Source: Halostella pelagica (lineage in GTDB: Archaea > Halobacteriota > Halobacteria > Halobacteriales > Natronoarchaeaceae). From it: 64,000 bases of DNA. The DNA lies in the NCBI GenBank assembly GCA_005954745.1, contig CP040678.1, positions 2,914,001 through 2,978,000 on the forward strand, written 5' to 3'. Shown piece by piece: positions 41,088-49,835 of the stretch (its first letter is position 1; each line of letters starts with the position of its first letter). The translations under genes were made by a program, and so were the position numbers. The notes beneath the pieces were generated by a model. That model saw only the letters and a program-made list of their open reading frames with translations, ran no database searches and was not told the DNA's origin.

Positions 41088-41597
41088 TTAACCACTACCC
41101 CGAAACAGAGAGGTATGCTCTCTGCGGTCGCCGGTCGTCAGGGTGAACAGTAGCCCCGTCAGACCGCCGTAGATGACGTGACCCAAAAGCGGCATGACGC
41201 CCAGAAACGGGAGTTCCGGCGCGTTGGGGACGCCGACGCTGTTCAGCCACAGCGGCCAGAGGAAGACGATGTTTATCCCCCAGAGAAGGACTCCGAAGGC
41301 GAGACCCTGCCCGGCGTTCGTCAGCGGATTACGACCCCACGACCGGAGCGGTTCGCGGTCGATGACCAGTCCGAACAGACCGCCGAAGAGCGCACTGTGA
41401 AAGACGTGTGCGACCCATCCAGCGGAGAGACTCGGTTCGCCCAGCGTGTACATCGCACCGATCGCGGTCATCCGTTCGAGTCGGAACTGTATCAACAATC
41501 CGAACACGAGACCGGCGATAACGCCGGTAATAGCACCGTATAGTACGTAGGAGTTGTTGCGCTCCGGTTTCGGCATCGTCCGGTCCGTCTTCGACAT
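41088..41597 (-). CDS. four-helix membrane protein, DUF6789-like
   Basis: The 169-residue protein has four predicted membrane helices (YGAITGVIAGLVFGLLIQF; WVAHVFHSALFGGLFGLVI; GLAFGVLLWGINIVFLWPLW; LLGHVIYGGLTGLLFTL). It resembles the next gene upstream (41687-42160) in helix order and in the repeated H-x-x-Y/F-G pattern, so the two are paralogues. I recall such proteins as DUF6789; this assignment is tentative. The ATG at 41597 follows an AT-rich run at 41610-41640. Confidence 0.6.
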   Translation of the reverse strand: MSKTDRTMPKPERNNSYVLYGAITGVIAGLVFGLLIQFRLERMTAIGAMYTLGEPSLSAGWVAHVFHSALFGGLFGLVIDREPLRSWGRNPLTNAGQGLAFGVLLWGINIVFLWPLWLNSVGVPNAPELPFLGVMPLLGHVIYGGLTGLLFTLTTGDRREHTSLFRGSG

Positions 41598-41686
41598 ACG
41601 GGAGGATGTGTCGTGTAGTTTAAATGAGTATCTCGCTAATGTGTCGTATCCGCACAGAAGAAAAACGCATCGGGTACGGCACTCCG

Positions 41687-42160
41687 TCAGCGTAGCAGCG
41701 GGTACACAACCCCCAGAACTACGCCGTACGCGACGTGACCGACGAGGCTCATCGGATTGAAGTTGGGAACGGCCGGAGCCATACCGAAGCTGACAGCGTC
41801 CAGCCAGATCGGCATCACGATTGCGGCGAGGACGACCCACAGGACGACGCCATACGCGATTCCGAGGGCGGCACTCGTCCCGGGGCTGTCGGCGTACTCG
41901 CGGAAAGCGCCGGCGCTAGCGATAGCGGCGAAGACGACGCCGAGGACGGCAGAGTTCGACATGTGTATCACCCACCCTGCGAGTCCGCCGGAGAGCCCCC
42001 ACAGTGCGGGAATGGCGTTTTCGATGACCGGCGTCATCTGCATCGTCAGCATGATACCCATCACGAACCCCCCGGCGATACCGCCGAGGACGCCCGCCTG
42101 CCACGTTTCGAGCCGTGTTCTGGTGTCAGTTCGACGGTCGGTGGAAGTCTCCTGTGCCAT
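41687..42160 (-). CDS. four-helix membrane protein, DUF6789-like (paralogue)
   Basis: The 157-residue product has a charged N-terminal tail (ETSTDRRTDTRTRLE) and four helices (GVLGGIAGGFVMGIMLTMQM; GWVIHMSNSAVLGVVFAAI; AALGIAYGVVLWVVLAAIV; LVGHVAYGVVLGVVYPLL). It matches its neighbour in layout, including IH/GH residues at the start of helices two and four. A TATA-like ctatacgg on the minus strand near 42186-42192 fits the ATG at 42160 rather than the upstream in-frame Met codons. Confidence 0.62.
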   Translation of the reverse strand: MAQETSTDRRTDTRTRLETWQAGVLGGIAGGFVMGIMLTMQMTPVIENAIPALWGLSGGLAGWVIHMSNSAVLGVVFAAIASAGAFREYADSPGTSAALGIAYGVVLWVVLAAIVMPIWLDAVSFGMAPAVPNFNPMSLVGHVAYGVVLGVVYPLLR

Positions 42161-42308
42161 GGTAATTGTTCGCATTGTCGTCCGTATAGAGCTATCTCGG
42201 CGCGGCGTCACGGACGCACAGGTGCGTAGCTCTTATCCATGGTAACGTCTAACTCGGCCGGAGCCGAAAACACTCAATAGCGCCGGGTCGAAACTCGACA
42301 TACCCGAG

Positions 42309-42551
42309 ATGAACGACCCACTGCGTGCCACCGCCGGCGAACTCGACGCCGACGTGATCCTCGATGTGCTGAACGACGGCGGTCGCGTCATCATCGAAAC
42401 GGAGGTGCTCGGCTCGGAGTACGAGGTGACGTTACGTCACGACGGCACGGTGTACTACTGCGACACGCCCACGACGTTGCACAAACACGAAGCGGAAGCT
42501 GAGATGCGCAAGTGCATCAAGAACCAGGGGTACATCAAAACCATAGACTGA
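42309..42551 (+). CDS. small conserved haloarchaeal protein
   Basis: The 80-residue protein (MNDPLRATAGELDADVILDV start) shows alternating beta strands (GRVIIETEVLGSEYEVTLRH; GTVYYCDTPTTLHKH) and a C-terminal helix with MRKCIKNQGYIKTID. Two Cys and three His could bind a metal, but no motif is clear. Function is unknown. Divergent from the membrane paralogue. Confidence 0.65.
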   Translation: MNDPLRATAGELDADVILDVLNDGGRVIIETEVLGSEYEVTLRHDGTVYYCDTPTTLHKHEAEAEMRKCIKNQGYIKTID

Positions 42552-42671
42552 TACTGTCGGATGGAACTGCGAGACGATAGTCGACACTCCAGTGAGTCGA
42601 AAGTCGTCACAGGCCTCCGTCCGGTAGGATGAGTCATCGCTTTTAACCCCTCACCGCTCGAACGTCTGCCC

Positions 42672-43052
42672 ATGGCGGATTCCGAACCGGCCGGGGAGAT
42701 GGGGGAGCTAATGGAGACGGCGGATCCATCGTTCTCCGAGGTGATGACCTGTGTGTTCGGCATCCAGGCCCACGAGACACGGACGTATCTGACACTGCTC
42801 GACCACCCCGGAAGCACCGTCGAGGAACTCGCGACGGAACTGGACCGCGACCGGAGCAACGTCAACCGCTCGCTGACCACGCTAATGGAGAAGGGACTCG
42901 TCGACCGGGAGCGTCGCTTGCTCGACCCCGGCGGATACGTCTACCAGTACACCGCGAAACCGCTCCCCGAGGCCAAGTCGATGCTCCATGCCGCGCTCGA
43001 CGACTGGGCCGAGATCGTCCACGGCGTCATCGACGAGTTCGGGGACGATTGA
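42672..43052 (+). CDS. TrmB/MarR-like transcriptional regulator
   Basis: The 126-residue protein is mostly one winged helix (HETRTYLTLLDHPGSTVEEL then ATELDRDRSNVNRSLTTLME and KGLVDRERRLL as the wing) with a C-terminal helix that may dimerise. It is preceded by a TATA-like cttttaaccc at 42640-42649. Its neighbours do not suggest the regulated genes; the DUF5694 gene starts 77 bases downstream behind another TATA-like box. Confidence 0.78.
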   Translation: MADSEPAGEMGELMETADPSFSEVMTCVFGIQAHETRTYLTLLDHPGSTVEELATELDRDRSNVNRSLTTLMEKGLVDRERRLLDPGGYVYQYTAKPLPEAKSMLHAALDDWAEIVHGVIDEFGDD

Positions 43053-43129
43053 GGTACATCGCAGTCCAGTTGGATTCTTTTCACCAACCTCGAAGCGTTT
43101 TTAACCCTGACGTGTGAGGATGCCGCACG

Positions 43130-43987
43130 ATGGTCGAGATCAGCGAATCGGGGGAGACTGAACCGCCGGCGGGATGGCCGCGCTACGAGAAAGGCCAGGT
43201 TCGGGTTATGCTACTCGGGACGTATCACATGGACACTCCGGGGCTAGACGCGGCGAACGTCGACGCGGACGACGTGCTCGCACCGGAGCGGCAGGGTGAG
43301 CTACAGGACCTGACCGGTCGACTCGGCCGCTGGAACCCGGAGCGAGTCACCGTCGAGCGACCGTACGACCGGGCCGACGAACTGAACGACCTGTTCCACG
43401 CCTACCGGTCCGGCGAGTACGACTACGACCAGGAAGTGGAGATAGATGCGCCACACCCGCGGCGGAACGAGCCAACGACCGAGTGCCGGAGCGAAGTCGT
43501 GCAGGTCGGCTTTCGGCTGGCCGACCAGTTAGGTCACGACCGAGTGTATCCCGTCGACGCCCCGGCCTCGCTCGGTAACGACGGGCTGACAGCGCTCGAA
43601 GAACGCGACTTCGAACCGGAGACGAAGGCGTCGTTCTCGCTCCGGGACCCCGAAACTATCGAGCGCGAACTGAACGAGCGCCTCCGGGAGTCGACGCTCG
43701 TCGAGTACCACCGATATCTGAACGGAGAAGAGAATTTGGCGGTCAACCAGCGCGGTATGTTCGGGACCTACCTGCGCTACGGCGAGGGCGAGAACTTCGG
43801 CGGGCCGCAGGTACTCTCGACCTGGTACGACCGGAACATCCGCATCGCACACAACCTGTGGCGGGCGGTAGAGGCGGGCGACGAACGCGTGCTGCTGATC
43901 ATCGGAAGCGGCCACGTCCGCGTCCTCCGACACCTTCTGGACGAAGCGCCGATGTTCTGCCCGACGAGTCCGCTCCCGTATCTCTGA
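43130..43987 (+). CDS. DUF5694 protein (TraB/EreA-like fold)
   Basis: The 285-residue soluble protein has the DUF5694 outline: VMLLGTYHMDTPGLDA near residue 26, RVTVERPYDRADELN, the central FGTYLRYGEGENFGGPQVLS, and the C-terminal LLIIGSGHVRVLRHLL. The GTYH and GSGH pair corresponds to the two histidine motifs of the TraB/TIKI/EreA superfamily, so it may be a metal hydrolase; its substrate is not known. TATA-like gtttttaaccc lies about 32 bases upstream. Confidence 0.75.
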   Translation: MVEISESGETEPPAGWPRYEKGQVRVMLLGTYHMDTPGLDAANVDADDVLAPERQGELQDLTGRLGRWNPERVTVERPYDRADELNDLFHAYRSGEYDYDQEVEIDAPHPRRNEPTTECRSEVVQVGFRLADQLGHDRVYPVDAPASLGNDGLTALEERDFEPETKASFSLRDPETIERELNERLRESTLVEYHRYLNGEENLAVNQRGMFGTYLRYGEGENFGGPQVLSTWYDRNIRIAHNLWRAVEAGDERVLLIIGSGHVRVLRHLLDEAPMFCPTSPLPYL

Positions 43988-44054
43988 GTCGCGAGCGGGG
44001 CCAGTTTCGCGCAGAGCGGGCAGTTTTTCCCGGCCCGGATCCTTGAAGCCGGTA

Positions 44055-45317
44055 ATGAGCTCCATGACGCTCGCTGCCGAGCAGGACGCCGCCCCCGAAG
44101 ACGCCGAGGACGGCGTCTGGCTGGCGTGTATCGAATGCGGCGCGACGTTCGCGCCGTTCGACGCGGTCCGGTACCGCTGCGACGACTGCGACGGACTCCT
44201 GGAGGCGCGCTACGCCGACCCGCCGACGTTCGAGGACTTCGAGGGCGAAGGAGTATGGCGCTACAGCGCCGCGCTCCCGTTCGACGAGGGCGTGTCCCTG
44301 CCCGAAGGGAACACGCCCCTTCATTACGTCCCGCGGCTGGAGGAATCGGTCGGCGTCAACACCCTCCGTGTCAAGCACGAGGGGATGAACCCGACGGGGA
44401 GTTTCAAGGACCGTGGAATGACCGTCGGCGTCCGCGTCGCCGAGGAACTCGGCGTCGACCGCCTCGCCTGCGCCTCGACCGGGAACACCAGCGCCGCGCT
44501 GGCCGCCTACGGCGCTCGCGCCGGTCTTGAGACCCTCGTCCTCCTACCCGCGGGCAAGGTCGCCGCGGGCAAGGTCGCCCAGGCGAGTCTCCACGGAGCC
44601 CGCATTCTCGAAGTCGACGGCAACTTCGACGCCTGTCTCGACATCGTACAGGACCTCGCCGAGCGCGGCGAGGCGTACCTGCTGAACTCGCTGAACCCGT
44701 TCCGCCTGGAGGGTCAGAAGACGATCGGTCTCGAAATCTTAGAGGAGTTCTACGCTGACGAGGGACGCTACCCCGACCGCATCGTGCTACCGGTCGGCAA
44801 CGCCGGCAACACTGCGGCGCTTTTCAAGTGCTTCCGCGAACTCGTCCGGAGCGGCCAACTCGACGCCGACGAGGTACCAAGGCTCACCGGCGTCCAAGCC
44901 GAGGGCGCGGCCCCGATGGTCGAGGCCGTCGAGAACGGGTGGGACCACACCGAGCGCTGGGACGAGGTCGAAACCCGCGCGACGGCCATCCGCATCGGCA
45001 ATCCCGTCAACGCGCCCAAGGCACTGCCGGGCATCCGCGAGACGGGCGGCACTGCGGTCGCCGTTTCCGACGAGGAGATCACGGACGCCCAGCGCTCGCT
45101 CGCCGCGGAGGGTGTCGGCGTCGAACCCGCCTCCGCCGCCTCCGTCGCCGGGCTACGGAAACTCCGCGACCGGGGCGTCGTCGGCGACGAAGAAGACGTG
45201 GTCTGTCTCACGACCGGCCACCTGCTGAAAGACCCCGACGCCGCGGCAGAGGCAGGCGGCGACCCGGAACCCGTTCCGAACGACACGGACGCAGTTCTCG
45301 AACGCCTCGGCAACTAG
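44055..45317 (+). CDS. thrC: threonine synthase
   Basis: This PLP enzyme makes threonine from O-phosphohomoserine. Its 420 residues start with a zinc knuckle-like region (CIECG and CDDCDG) found in archaeal forms. The core has the Schiff-base Lys in NPTGSFKDRGMTVGV, the loop ACASTGNTSAALAAY, and PVGNAGNTAALFK. The ATG at 44055 is used; a TTG at 44043 or the ATG at 44064 are alternatives. A 15-base direct repeat at about 44551-44580 encodes AGKVAAGKVA, which fits the family sequence. Confidence 0.93.
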   Translation: MSSMTLAAEQDAAPEDAEDGVWLACIECGATFAPFDAVRYRCDDCDGLLEARYADPPTFEDFEGEGVWRYSAALPFDEGVSLPEGNTPLHYVPRLEESVGVNTLRVKHEGMNPTGSFKDRGMTVGVRVAEELGVDRLACASTGNTSAALAAYGARAGLETLVLLPAGKVAAGKVAQASLHGARILEVDGNFDACLDIVQDLAERGEAYLLNSLNPFRLEGQKTIGLEILEEFYADEGRYPDRIVLPVGNAGNTAALFKCFRELVRSGQLDADEVPRLTGVQAEGAAPMVEAVENGWDHTERWDEVETRATAIRIGNPVNAPKALPGIRETGGTAVAVSDEEITDAQRSLAAEGVGVEPASAASVAGLRKLRDRGVVGDEEDVVCLTTGHLLKDPDAAAEAGGDPEPVPNDTDAVLERLGN

Positions 45318-45389
45318 ATCGTCGTCATACGGGCGACAGACGCCCGTCTGCCGGGTTATTTTGGGAGAGCGTCTCGTAGAGATGTGCGC

Positions 45390-45665
45390 ATGGCGACCAA
45401 TCAGTCCACCCCTCCCGAACAGTCTCCCCCGCGCTCGAGCGGCGACTGCGCCGCCGTCGACCACGCCGACGGCGAATCCGCCCGCATCGCCGACTTACGG
45501 GCCGAGATTAACGACCTCGAAGCGGAACTCGAACGCGAGCGGCGGCGACGACAGTCGGTGATACAGCGGTACGAACGTCTCCTCGACGAGCGAGGGTGCG
45601 AGTCGGACGGAGAGCAAGAAGAGACCGGCCGAGCGTTCGGCGAGTTACTCAGCCGCCTGCGCTGA
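45390..45665 (+). CDS. small coiled-coil protein
   Basis: The 91-residue product has a disordered Pro/Ser-rich start (NQSTPPEQSPPRSSGD), then a clear coiled coil (ARIADLRAEINDLEAELERE, followed by RRRRQSVIQRYERLLDER). It ends with GRAFGELLSRLR. It resembles small haloarchaeal proteins of unknown role. The ATG is followed by good codon bias; a GTG two codons earlier is possible. Confidence 0.65.
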   Translation: MATNQSTPPEQSPPRSSGDCAAVDHADGESARIADLRAEINDLEAELERERRRRQSVIQRYERLLDERGCESDGEQEETGRAFGELLSRLR

Positions 45666-46141
45666 GCCGGCTCCACAGACGCTTTCCATCCGGCCGCGGA
45701 CCCCACCGCCGCTTCGGTAGGACGTTACTTCGACCAGTAGTAGACGAACGAACATTCGGACGGCACTGCGTTAAGCGACTGTTTGTGTCTCTCACACTGA
45801 CGACCGACGAGCCACTTAACTGTCAGAACGTCAACTGCCAAGAAGTTGTCGAGAATGTGATTTCTTCGAACCGACTACGTTGATATTCAACAGCAATTAG
45901 CCACCTGTGTTCAGGAATATCTCGCACCCCGTGAGTAGCACTAACTCTGCCCCCTAAGTCAATCAGTATCTCTGGTAATCTGTATTCGAAAGCGAACTAA
46001 TCAGAATTACTCAGACGGTTGGGTACGCTAGTGCGCCGTAAGTAAGACGGTACTTCAGCGGACACCGCTGAAAGTTTCGAAACAAGGTTTTCGCTTTAAT
46101 AACAGCCCTCTTGACCGTGTTTGCGGAGGTTCAGACGATAC
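45666..46141. promoter_or_regulatory. 476-base AT-rich gap with promoter of the DUF7282 protein
   Basis: No gene is visible. The right part is AT-rich and contains a perfect inverted repeat TTCAGCGG (46054-46061), loop ACA, CCGCTGAA (46065-46072), a palindrome GTTTCGAAAC (46075-46084), and a TATA-like ctttaataa (46094-46102) about 40 bases before the ATG. The inverted repeat lies about 22 bases upstream of the TATA box, a plausible activator or repressor site. Confidence 0.45.
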
Positions 46142-47965
46142 ATGACACACCGTACAATAACTGTAGTGTTCGTCGTCGGTCTCGTCGTATTGGGTATGAC
46201 GGGGATCGGCGTCGCCAGCGCAACACCGGCCGAAGACTCTAGTGAGTTGTCTGCCGGAGACGCTGGAGACGGGGTTTTCCTGCAGGAAGATCCTGACAAC
46301 GAATCCGACAACGAAACCGACGGTTCCCTCGACGACCAAGCGGACAACGAGACTGACGATGCCGATGACGAGGACATCGCCGATAACGACACCGAAGATT
46401 CAGTGAACCAGACCACAGCAACGAACGTAATAGTCGCGGACCAGGCCTCGAACGGCTCGTCAATCGTAGTTAGCTCGGTGGACCTGCCGGAGGGTGGTTT
46501 CGTCACAGTCTACAATACGACAATGGCGTCGCCACTCGGTAACTCGTCGTTCATCAACGGCAGCCAAGAGATCGTGAACGTGACGTTCGACCAGCCGCTG
46601 ACCCAGAACCAGACGCTCGCCGTACTCGCATTCAACGACACGAACGGTAATCAGCAGTTCGACCTCGGCACCGACGAGGTCTACGTCTCCGGCGGTCAAC
46701 TGGCCGCCGCCACGGCGATGGTCAACATCACCGGACAGAACGCCACCAACGCCACTAACGCCACCAACGCGACCGGCAACGCCATGCTGGCGAACCAGAG
46801 CGCCTCGGCCAACCTGTCGATGGTGAACCAGACCTCGAACGGCACGTCAGTCATGGTCAACTCGGCGAACCTGTCACAGGGCGGCTTCGTCGCGGTCTAC
46901 AACACGACCCTCGCGTCACCGCTCGGTAACTCGTCGTTCGTCAACGGCAGCCAGCAGAACGTCAGCGTGACGCTGGATCAGTCGCTGACGCAGAACCAGA
47001 CGCTCGCCGCGGTCGCGTTCAACGACACGAACGGCAACCAGCAGTTCGACCTCGGTACCGACCGGATCTACGTGTCCGATGAGCAGCCAGTGACCGCCAC
47101 AGCGATGGTCAACGTCACCGGACAGAACGCGACCAACGCCACCAACGCTACCAACGCTACCAACGCTACCAACGCAACCGCCGCCGCCGCTAACGCCACT
47201 AACGCTACCAACGCCACTAACGCCACTAACGCCACCAACGCTACCAACGCCACCAATGGAACCGCCAACGTATCGATGGCGAATCAGACTTCAAACGGTA
47301 GTTCTGTCGTGGTCAACTCGACGACTCTACCGGAGGGCGGTTTCGTCACGGTTTACAACGCGACGCTCGCATCGCCGCTCGGAAATTCGTCGTTCGTCAA
47401 CGGCAGTCAGCAGAACGTGAACGTAACGCTGAATCAGTCGCTGACGCAGAACCAGACGCTCGCAGCGATCGCGTTCAACGACACGAACGGCAATCAGCAG
47501 TTCGACCTCGGCACCGACGAGGTCTACGTCTCCGGCGGTCAACTGGTCGCTACCACGGCGATGGTCAACGTCACTAACGCGACCGGAAACGCTTCGATGG
47601 CGAACCAGAGCGCCTCGGCCAACCTGTCGATGGTGAACCAGACCTCGAACGGCACGTCAGTCATGGTCAACTCGGCGAACCTGTCACAGGGCGGCTTCGT
47701 CGCGGTCTACAACGCGACAATGGCGTCGCCACTCGGAAATTCGTCGTTCGTCAACGGCAGTCAGCAGAACGTCAGCGTGACGCTGGATCAGTCGCTCACA
47801 GAGAACCAGACGCTCGTCGCGGCCGCGTTCAACGACACGAACGGTAACCAGCAGTTCGACCTCGGCACCGACCAAGTCTACGTGTCCGGTGGTCAGCCAG
47901 TGACCACCACGGCGACGGTGAACGTCACGAGCCAGAACACCACGAACGCGTCCGTAGTCGGGTAA
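46142..47965 (+). CDS. secreted four-repeat DUF7282 glycoprotein with NAT linkers
   Basis: The 607-residue protein has a signal peptide (THRTITVVFVVGLVVLGMTG), an acidic stretch (about residues 45-95), and four DUF7282 units. Each runs from SMVNQTSNGTSVMVNS through GGFVAVYN and ASPLGNSSFVNGS to AFNDTNGNQQFDLGTDEVYV. Linkers between units one/two and two/three are tandem Asn-Ala-Thr triplets, every one an N-glycosylation sequon; the longest has about 20. There is no C-terminal membrane helix or PGF motif, so it is probably released or held by other means. Units two and four share 116 identical bases, showing recent duplication or conversion. Function is unknown. Confidence 0.8.
   Translation: MTHRTITVVFVVGLVVLGMTGIGVASATPAEDSSELSAGDAGDGVFLQEDPDNESDNETDGSLDDQADNETDDADDEDIADNDTEDSVNQTTATNVIVADQASNGSSIVVSSVDLPEGGFVTVYNTTMASPLGNSSFINGSQEIVNVTFDQPLTQNQTLAVLAFNDTNGNQQFDLGTDEVYVSGGQLAAATAMVNITGQNATNATNATNATGNAMLANQSASANLSMVNQTSNGTSVMVNSANLSQGGFVAVYNTTLASPLGNSSFVNGSQQNVSVTLDQSLTQNQTLAAVAFNDTNGNQQFDLGTDRIYVSDEQPVTATAMVNVTGQNATNATNATNATNATNATAAAANATNATNATNATNATNATNATNGTANVSMANQTSNGSSVVVNSTTLPEGGFVTVYNATLASPLGNSSFVNGSQQNVNVTLNQSLTQNQTLAAIAFNDTNGNQQFDLGTDEVYVSGGQLVATTAMVNVTNATGNASMANQSASANLSMVNQTSNGTSVMVNSANLSQGGFVAVYNATMASPLGNSSFVNGSQQNVSVTLDQSLTENQTLVAAAFNDTNGNQQFDLGTDQVYVSGGQPVTTTATVNVTSQNTTNASVVG
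46788..46903 (+). repeat. 116-base exact repeat, copy 1
   Basis: This stretch is identical to 47598-47713. It encodes the end of the linker and the first half of DUF7282 unit two. Identity includes third codon positions, while units one and three differ, which points to recent duplication or gene conversion between units two and four. Confidence 0.85.
47126..47263 (+). repeat. Asn-Ala-Thr triplet minisatellite (9-base unit)
   Basis: Nine-base units of the form aacgcYacY are repeated about 14 times, interrupted once by an Ala run (47179-47190). Third bases vary (gct, gcc, acc, act), so selection keeps the NAT protein sequence while the DNA drifts. A shorter copy lies at about 46739-46775. Confidence 0.8.
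47598..47713 (+). repeat. 116-base exact repeat, copy 2
   Basis: Identical to 46788-46903; it encodes the first half of DUF7282 unit four. Confidence 0.85.
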
Positions 47966-48097
47966 AAACCGGCTCCTTTTTCGTTCCTTTCGGATACTCC
48001 CAGAGAGTCCAAGCGGACGTTGCCGAACCTGATTGGCGCGGGGAAGAAAGCCAAACAGTAGCCGGCAACGCCGAGACCGTAGACGGGAGCTACCGCT

Positions 48098-49687
48098 CTA
48101 CTCTTCGACGCCGTTCAGCGCGATGTAGCGCATTCCGATGATCCGGTCGTCGTCCTCAAGCGTCCGGACCGCCTCGTCGGGAACTGGGCTGTCGACGTTG
48201 TACACGGTCAGAGCCTCTCCACCGATTGTTTCGCGGGCGTTGTACATGCCGGCGATGTTGACGTCGTGGTCGCCCATGACGCTCCCGATGAGTCCGATGA
48301 CGCCGGGTTCGTCCGTGTTTCGCGCGACCATCATGTGACCGCCGGGGATAGCGTCGACGCGGTAGCCGTCGATGCGGACGATACGGGCGTCGCCGTCCGC
48401 AAACAGCGTCCCGTCGACGCTCACTTCGTCCTCGCCGTCAGTGACCGTGACCGTGACGAGACTCTGGAAGTCCTCGGCCTGCCGGGTTTTCGACTCGGTG
48501 ACCTCGATGCCGCGCTCCTCGGCGATCTGGGGGGCGTTGACGGCGTTGACCTGCCACTCCAGGGGTTGGAACACGCCTTTGAGCCCGCTCGCGGTGACGA
48601 GTTCGACGTCTTCCTCGGCGATGTCTCCCTCGTAGCTGACCTCGACGGTGGAGATCCGGCCGTCGAACAGTTGAGCGGCGATCTTGCCGGCGGTTTCGGC
48701 GAGGTCGATGTACGGTTCGACGCGGGGGAACGCGCTCTCGTCGATAGACGGCGCGTTCAGGGCGTTCACGACGGGTTCCTCGTCGAACGCGGCGGCGACC
48801 TGCTCTGCCGTCGAGACGGCGACGTTTTCCTGTGCGGCCTCGGTGGACGCGCCGAGGTGCGGCGTGACGACAACGTTCTCCACGTCGAGCAGGGGGTTGT
48901 CCGGAGAGACGGGTTCGTCGGCGAACACGTCGACCGCCGCCCCGGCGAGAACGCCGTCCTCGACGGCCGCGGCGAGCGCGTCCTCGTCGACGACGCCCCC
49001 GCGGGCGCAGTTGACGAGATAGCCGCCCTCCAGTTTGGCGAGTTCGTCGTCGCTGATCATGTCTTCCGTCTCGGAGGTCAGCGGCGTGTGGACCGTCAGG
49101 AAGTCGGCGCGCGCCAGGCAGTCGTCGAGGTCGACCAGTTCCGCGCCGAGTTGCGAGGCGCGCTCCTCGCTGATGTAGGGGTCGAACGCGACGAGATCCA
49201 TGCCAAGCGAGTCGAGTTTCTTCGCGACTTCCTGGCCGACGCGGCCGAGGCCGACGACGCCCAGCGTCTTGCCGTTTACCTCCGTCCCGAGGTAGTCGCC
49301 TTTCGCCCACTCGCCGGCCTTGAGGCGGACGTGGGCCTGGGGGATAGAGCGCGCGCTGGCGAACGCCATCGCGACGGTGTGTTCGGCCGCCGCGCGGACG
49401 TTGCCCTCCGGCGCGTTCGCGACGATGACGCCGTGTTCGGTCGCCGCGTCGATGTCGATGTTGTCGACGCCGATGCCGGCGCGGCCGACGATGACCAGGT
49501 CAGAGGCGACGTCTAACACCTCTTCGGTCACCTCGGTGCCGGACCGAACGATGAGTCCGTTCGCGTCGGCGACCGCGTCTAACAGTTCGTCGCCCTCCAC
49601 GTCGTAGGCCGTCTCGACCTCGTGGCCCGACTCCCGCAGGCGGGCGAGGCCCGCGTCCGCGATGGGATCGGTTACGAGTACCTTCAT
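48098..49687 (-). CDS. serA: D-3-phosphoglycerate dehydrogenase
   Basis: The first enzyme of serine synthesis oxidises 3-phosphoglycerate with NAD. Its 529 residues hold the 2-hydroxyacid dehydrogenase core: IVGRAGIGVDNIDI, the NAD loop LGVVGLGRVGQEVA, the catalytic Arg in NCARGGVVDEDAL, and the catalytic His in VVTPHLGASTEAAQEN. They continue with the intervening ASB domain (about 320-445) and a C-terminal ACT domain (EPGVIGLIGSVMGDHDVNIA) for serine feedback. The ATG at 49687 gives MKVLVTDPIAD. It is divergent from serB across 148 bases, an arrangement allowing joint control. Confidence 0.96.
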   Translation of the reverse strand: MKVLVTDPIADAGLARLRESGHEVETAYDVEGDELLDAVADANGLIVRSGTEVTEEVLDVASDLVIVGRAGIGVDNIDIDAATEHGVIVANAPEGNVRAAAEHTVAMAFASARSIPQAHVRLKAGEWAKGDYLGTEVNGKTLGVVGLGRVGQEVAKKLDSLGMDLVAFDPYISEERASQLGAELVDLDDCLARADFLTVHTPLTSETEDMISDDELAKLEGGYLVNCARGGVVDEDALAAAVEDGVLAGAAVDVFADEPVSPDNPLLDVENVVVTPHLGASTEAAQENVAVSTAEQVAAAFDEEPVVNALNAPSIDESAFPRVEPYIDLAETAGKIAAQLFDGRISTVEVSYEGDIAEEDVELVTASGLKGVFQPLEWQVNAVNAPQIAEERGIEVTESKTRQAEDFQSLVTVTVTDGEDEVSVDGTLFADGDARIVRIDGYRVDAIPGGHMMVARNTDEPGVIGLIGSVMGDHDVNIAGMYNARETIGGEALTVYNVDSPVPDEAVRTLEDDDRIIGMRYIALNGVEE

Positions 49688-49835
49688 ACGAAGGGGGTTT
49701 CGCCCGGTCGGGTTAACGCTTCCTGTGTCGGCATGTGTGGCGAAAACTGCCGGATCGGGACCCCCGCCGGGCGGCGACCCGGCGAAAAAACGCGGGATCG
49801 CTTTCTTTTCAACACCCCCGGACGAATCCCGCGGC

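Noticed and set aside
44551-44580. A 15-base tandem repeat in thrC as an insert
   Set aside because: The encoded AGKVAAGKVA matches the usual family sequence, so it is not extra.
47126-47263. A CRISPR-like array
   Set aside because: The repeat is a 9-base codon repeat inside an open frame, without spacers.
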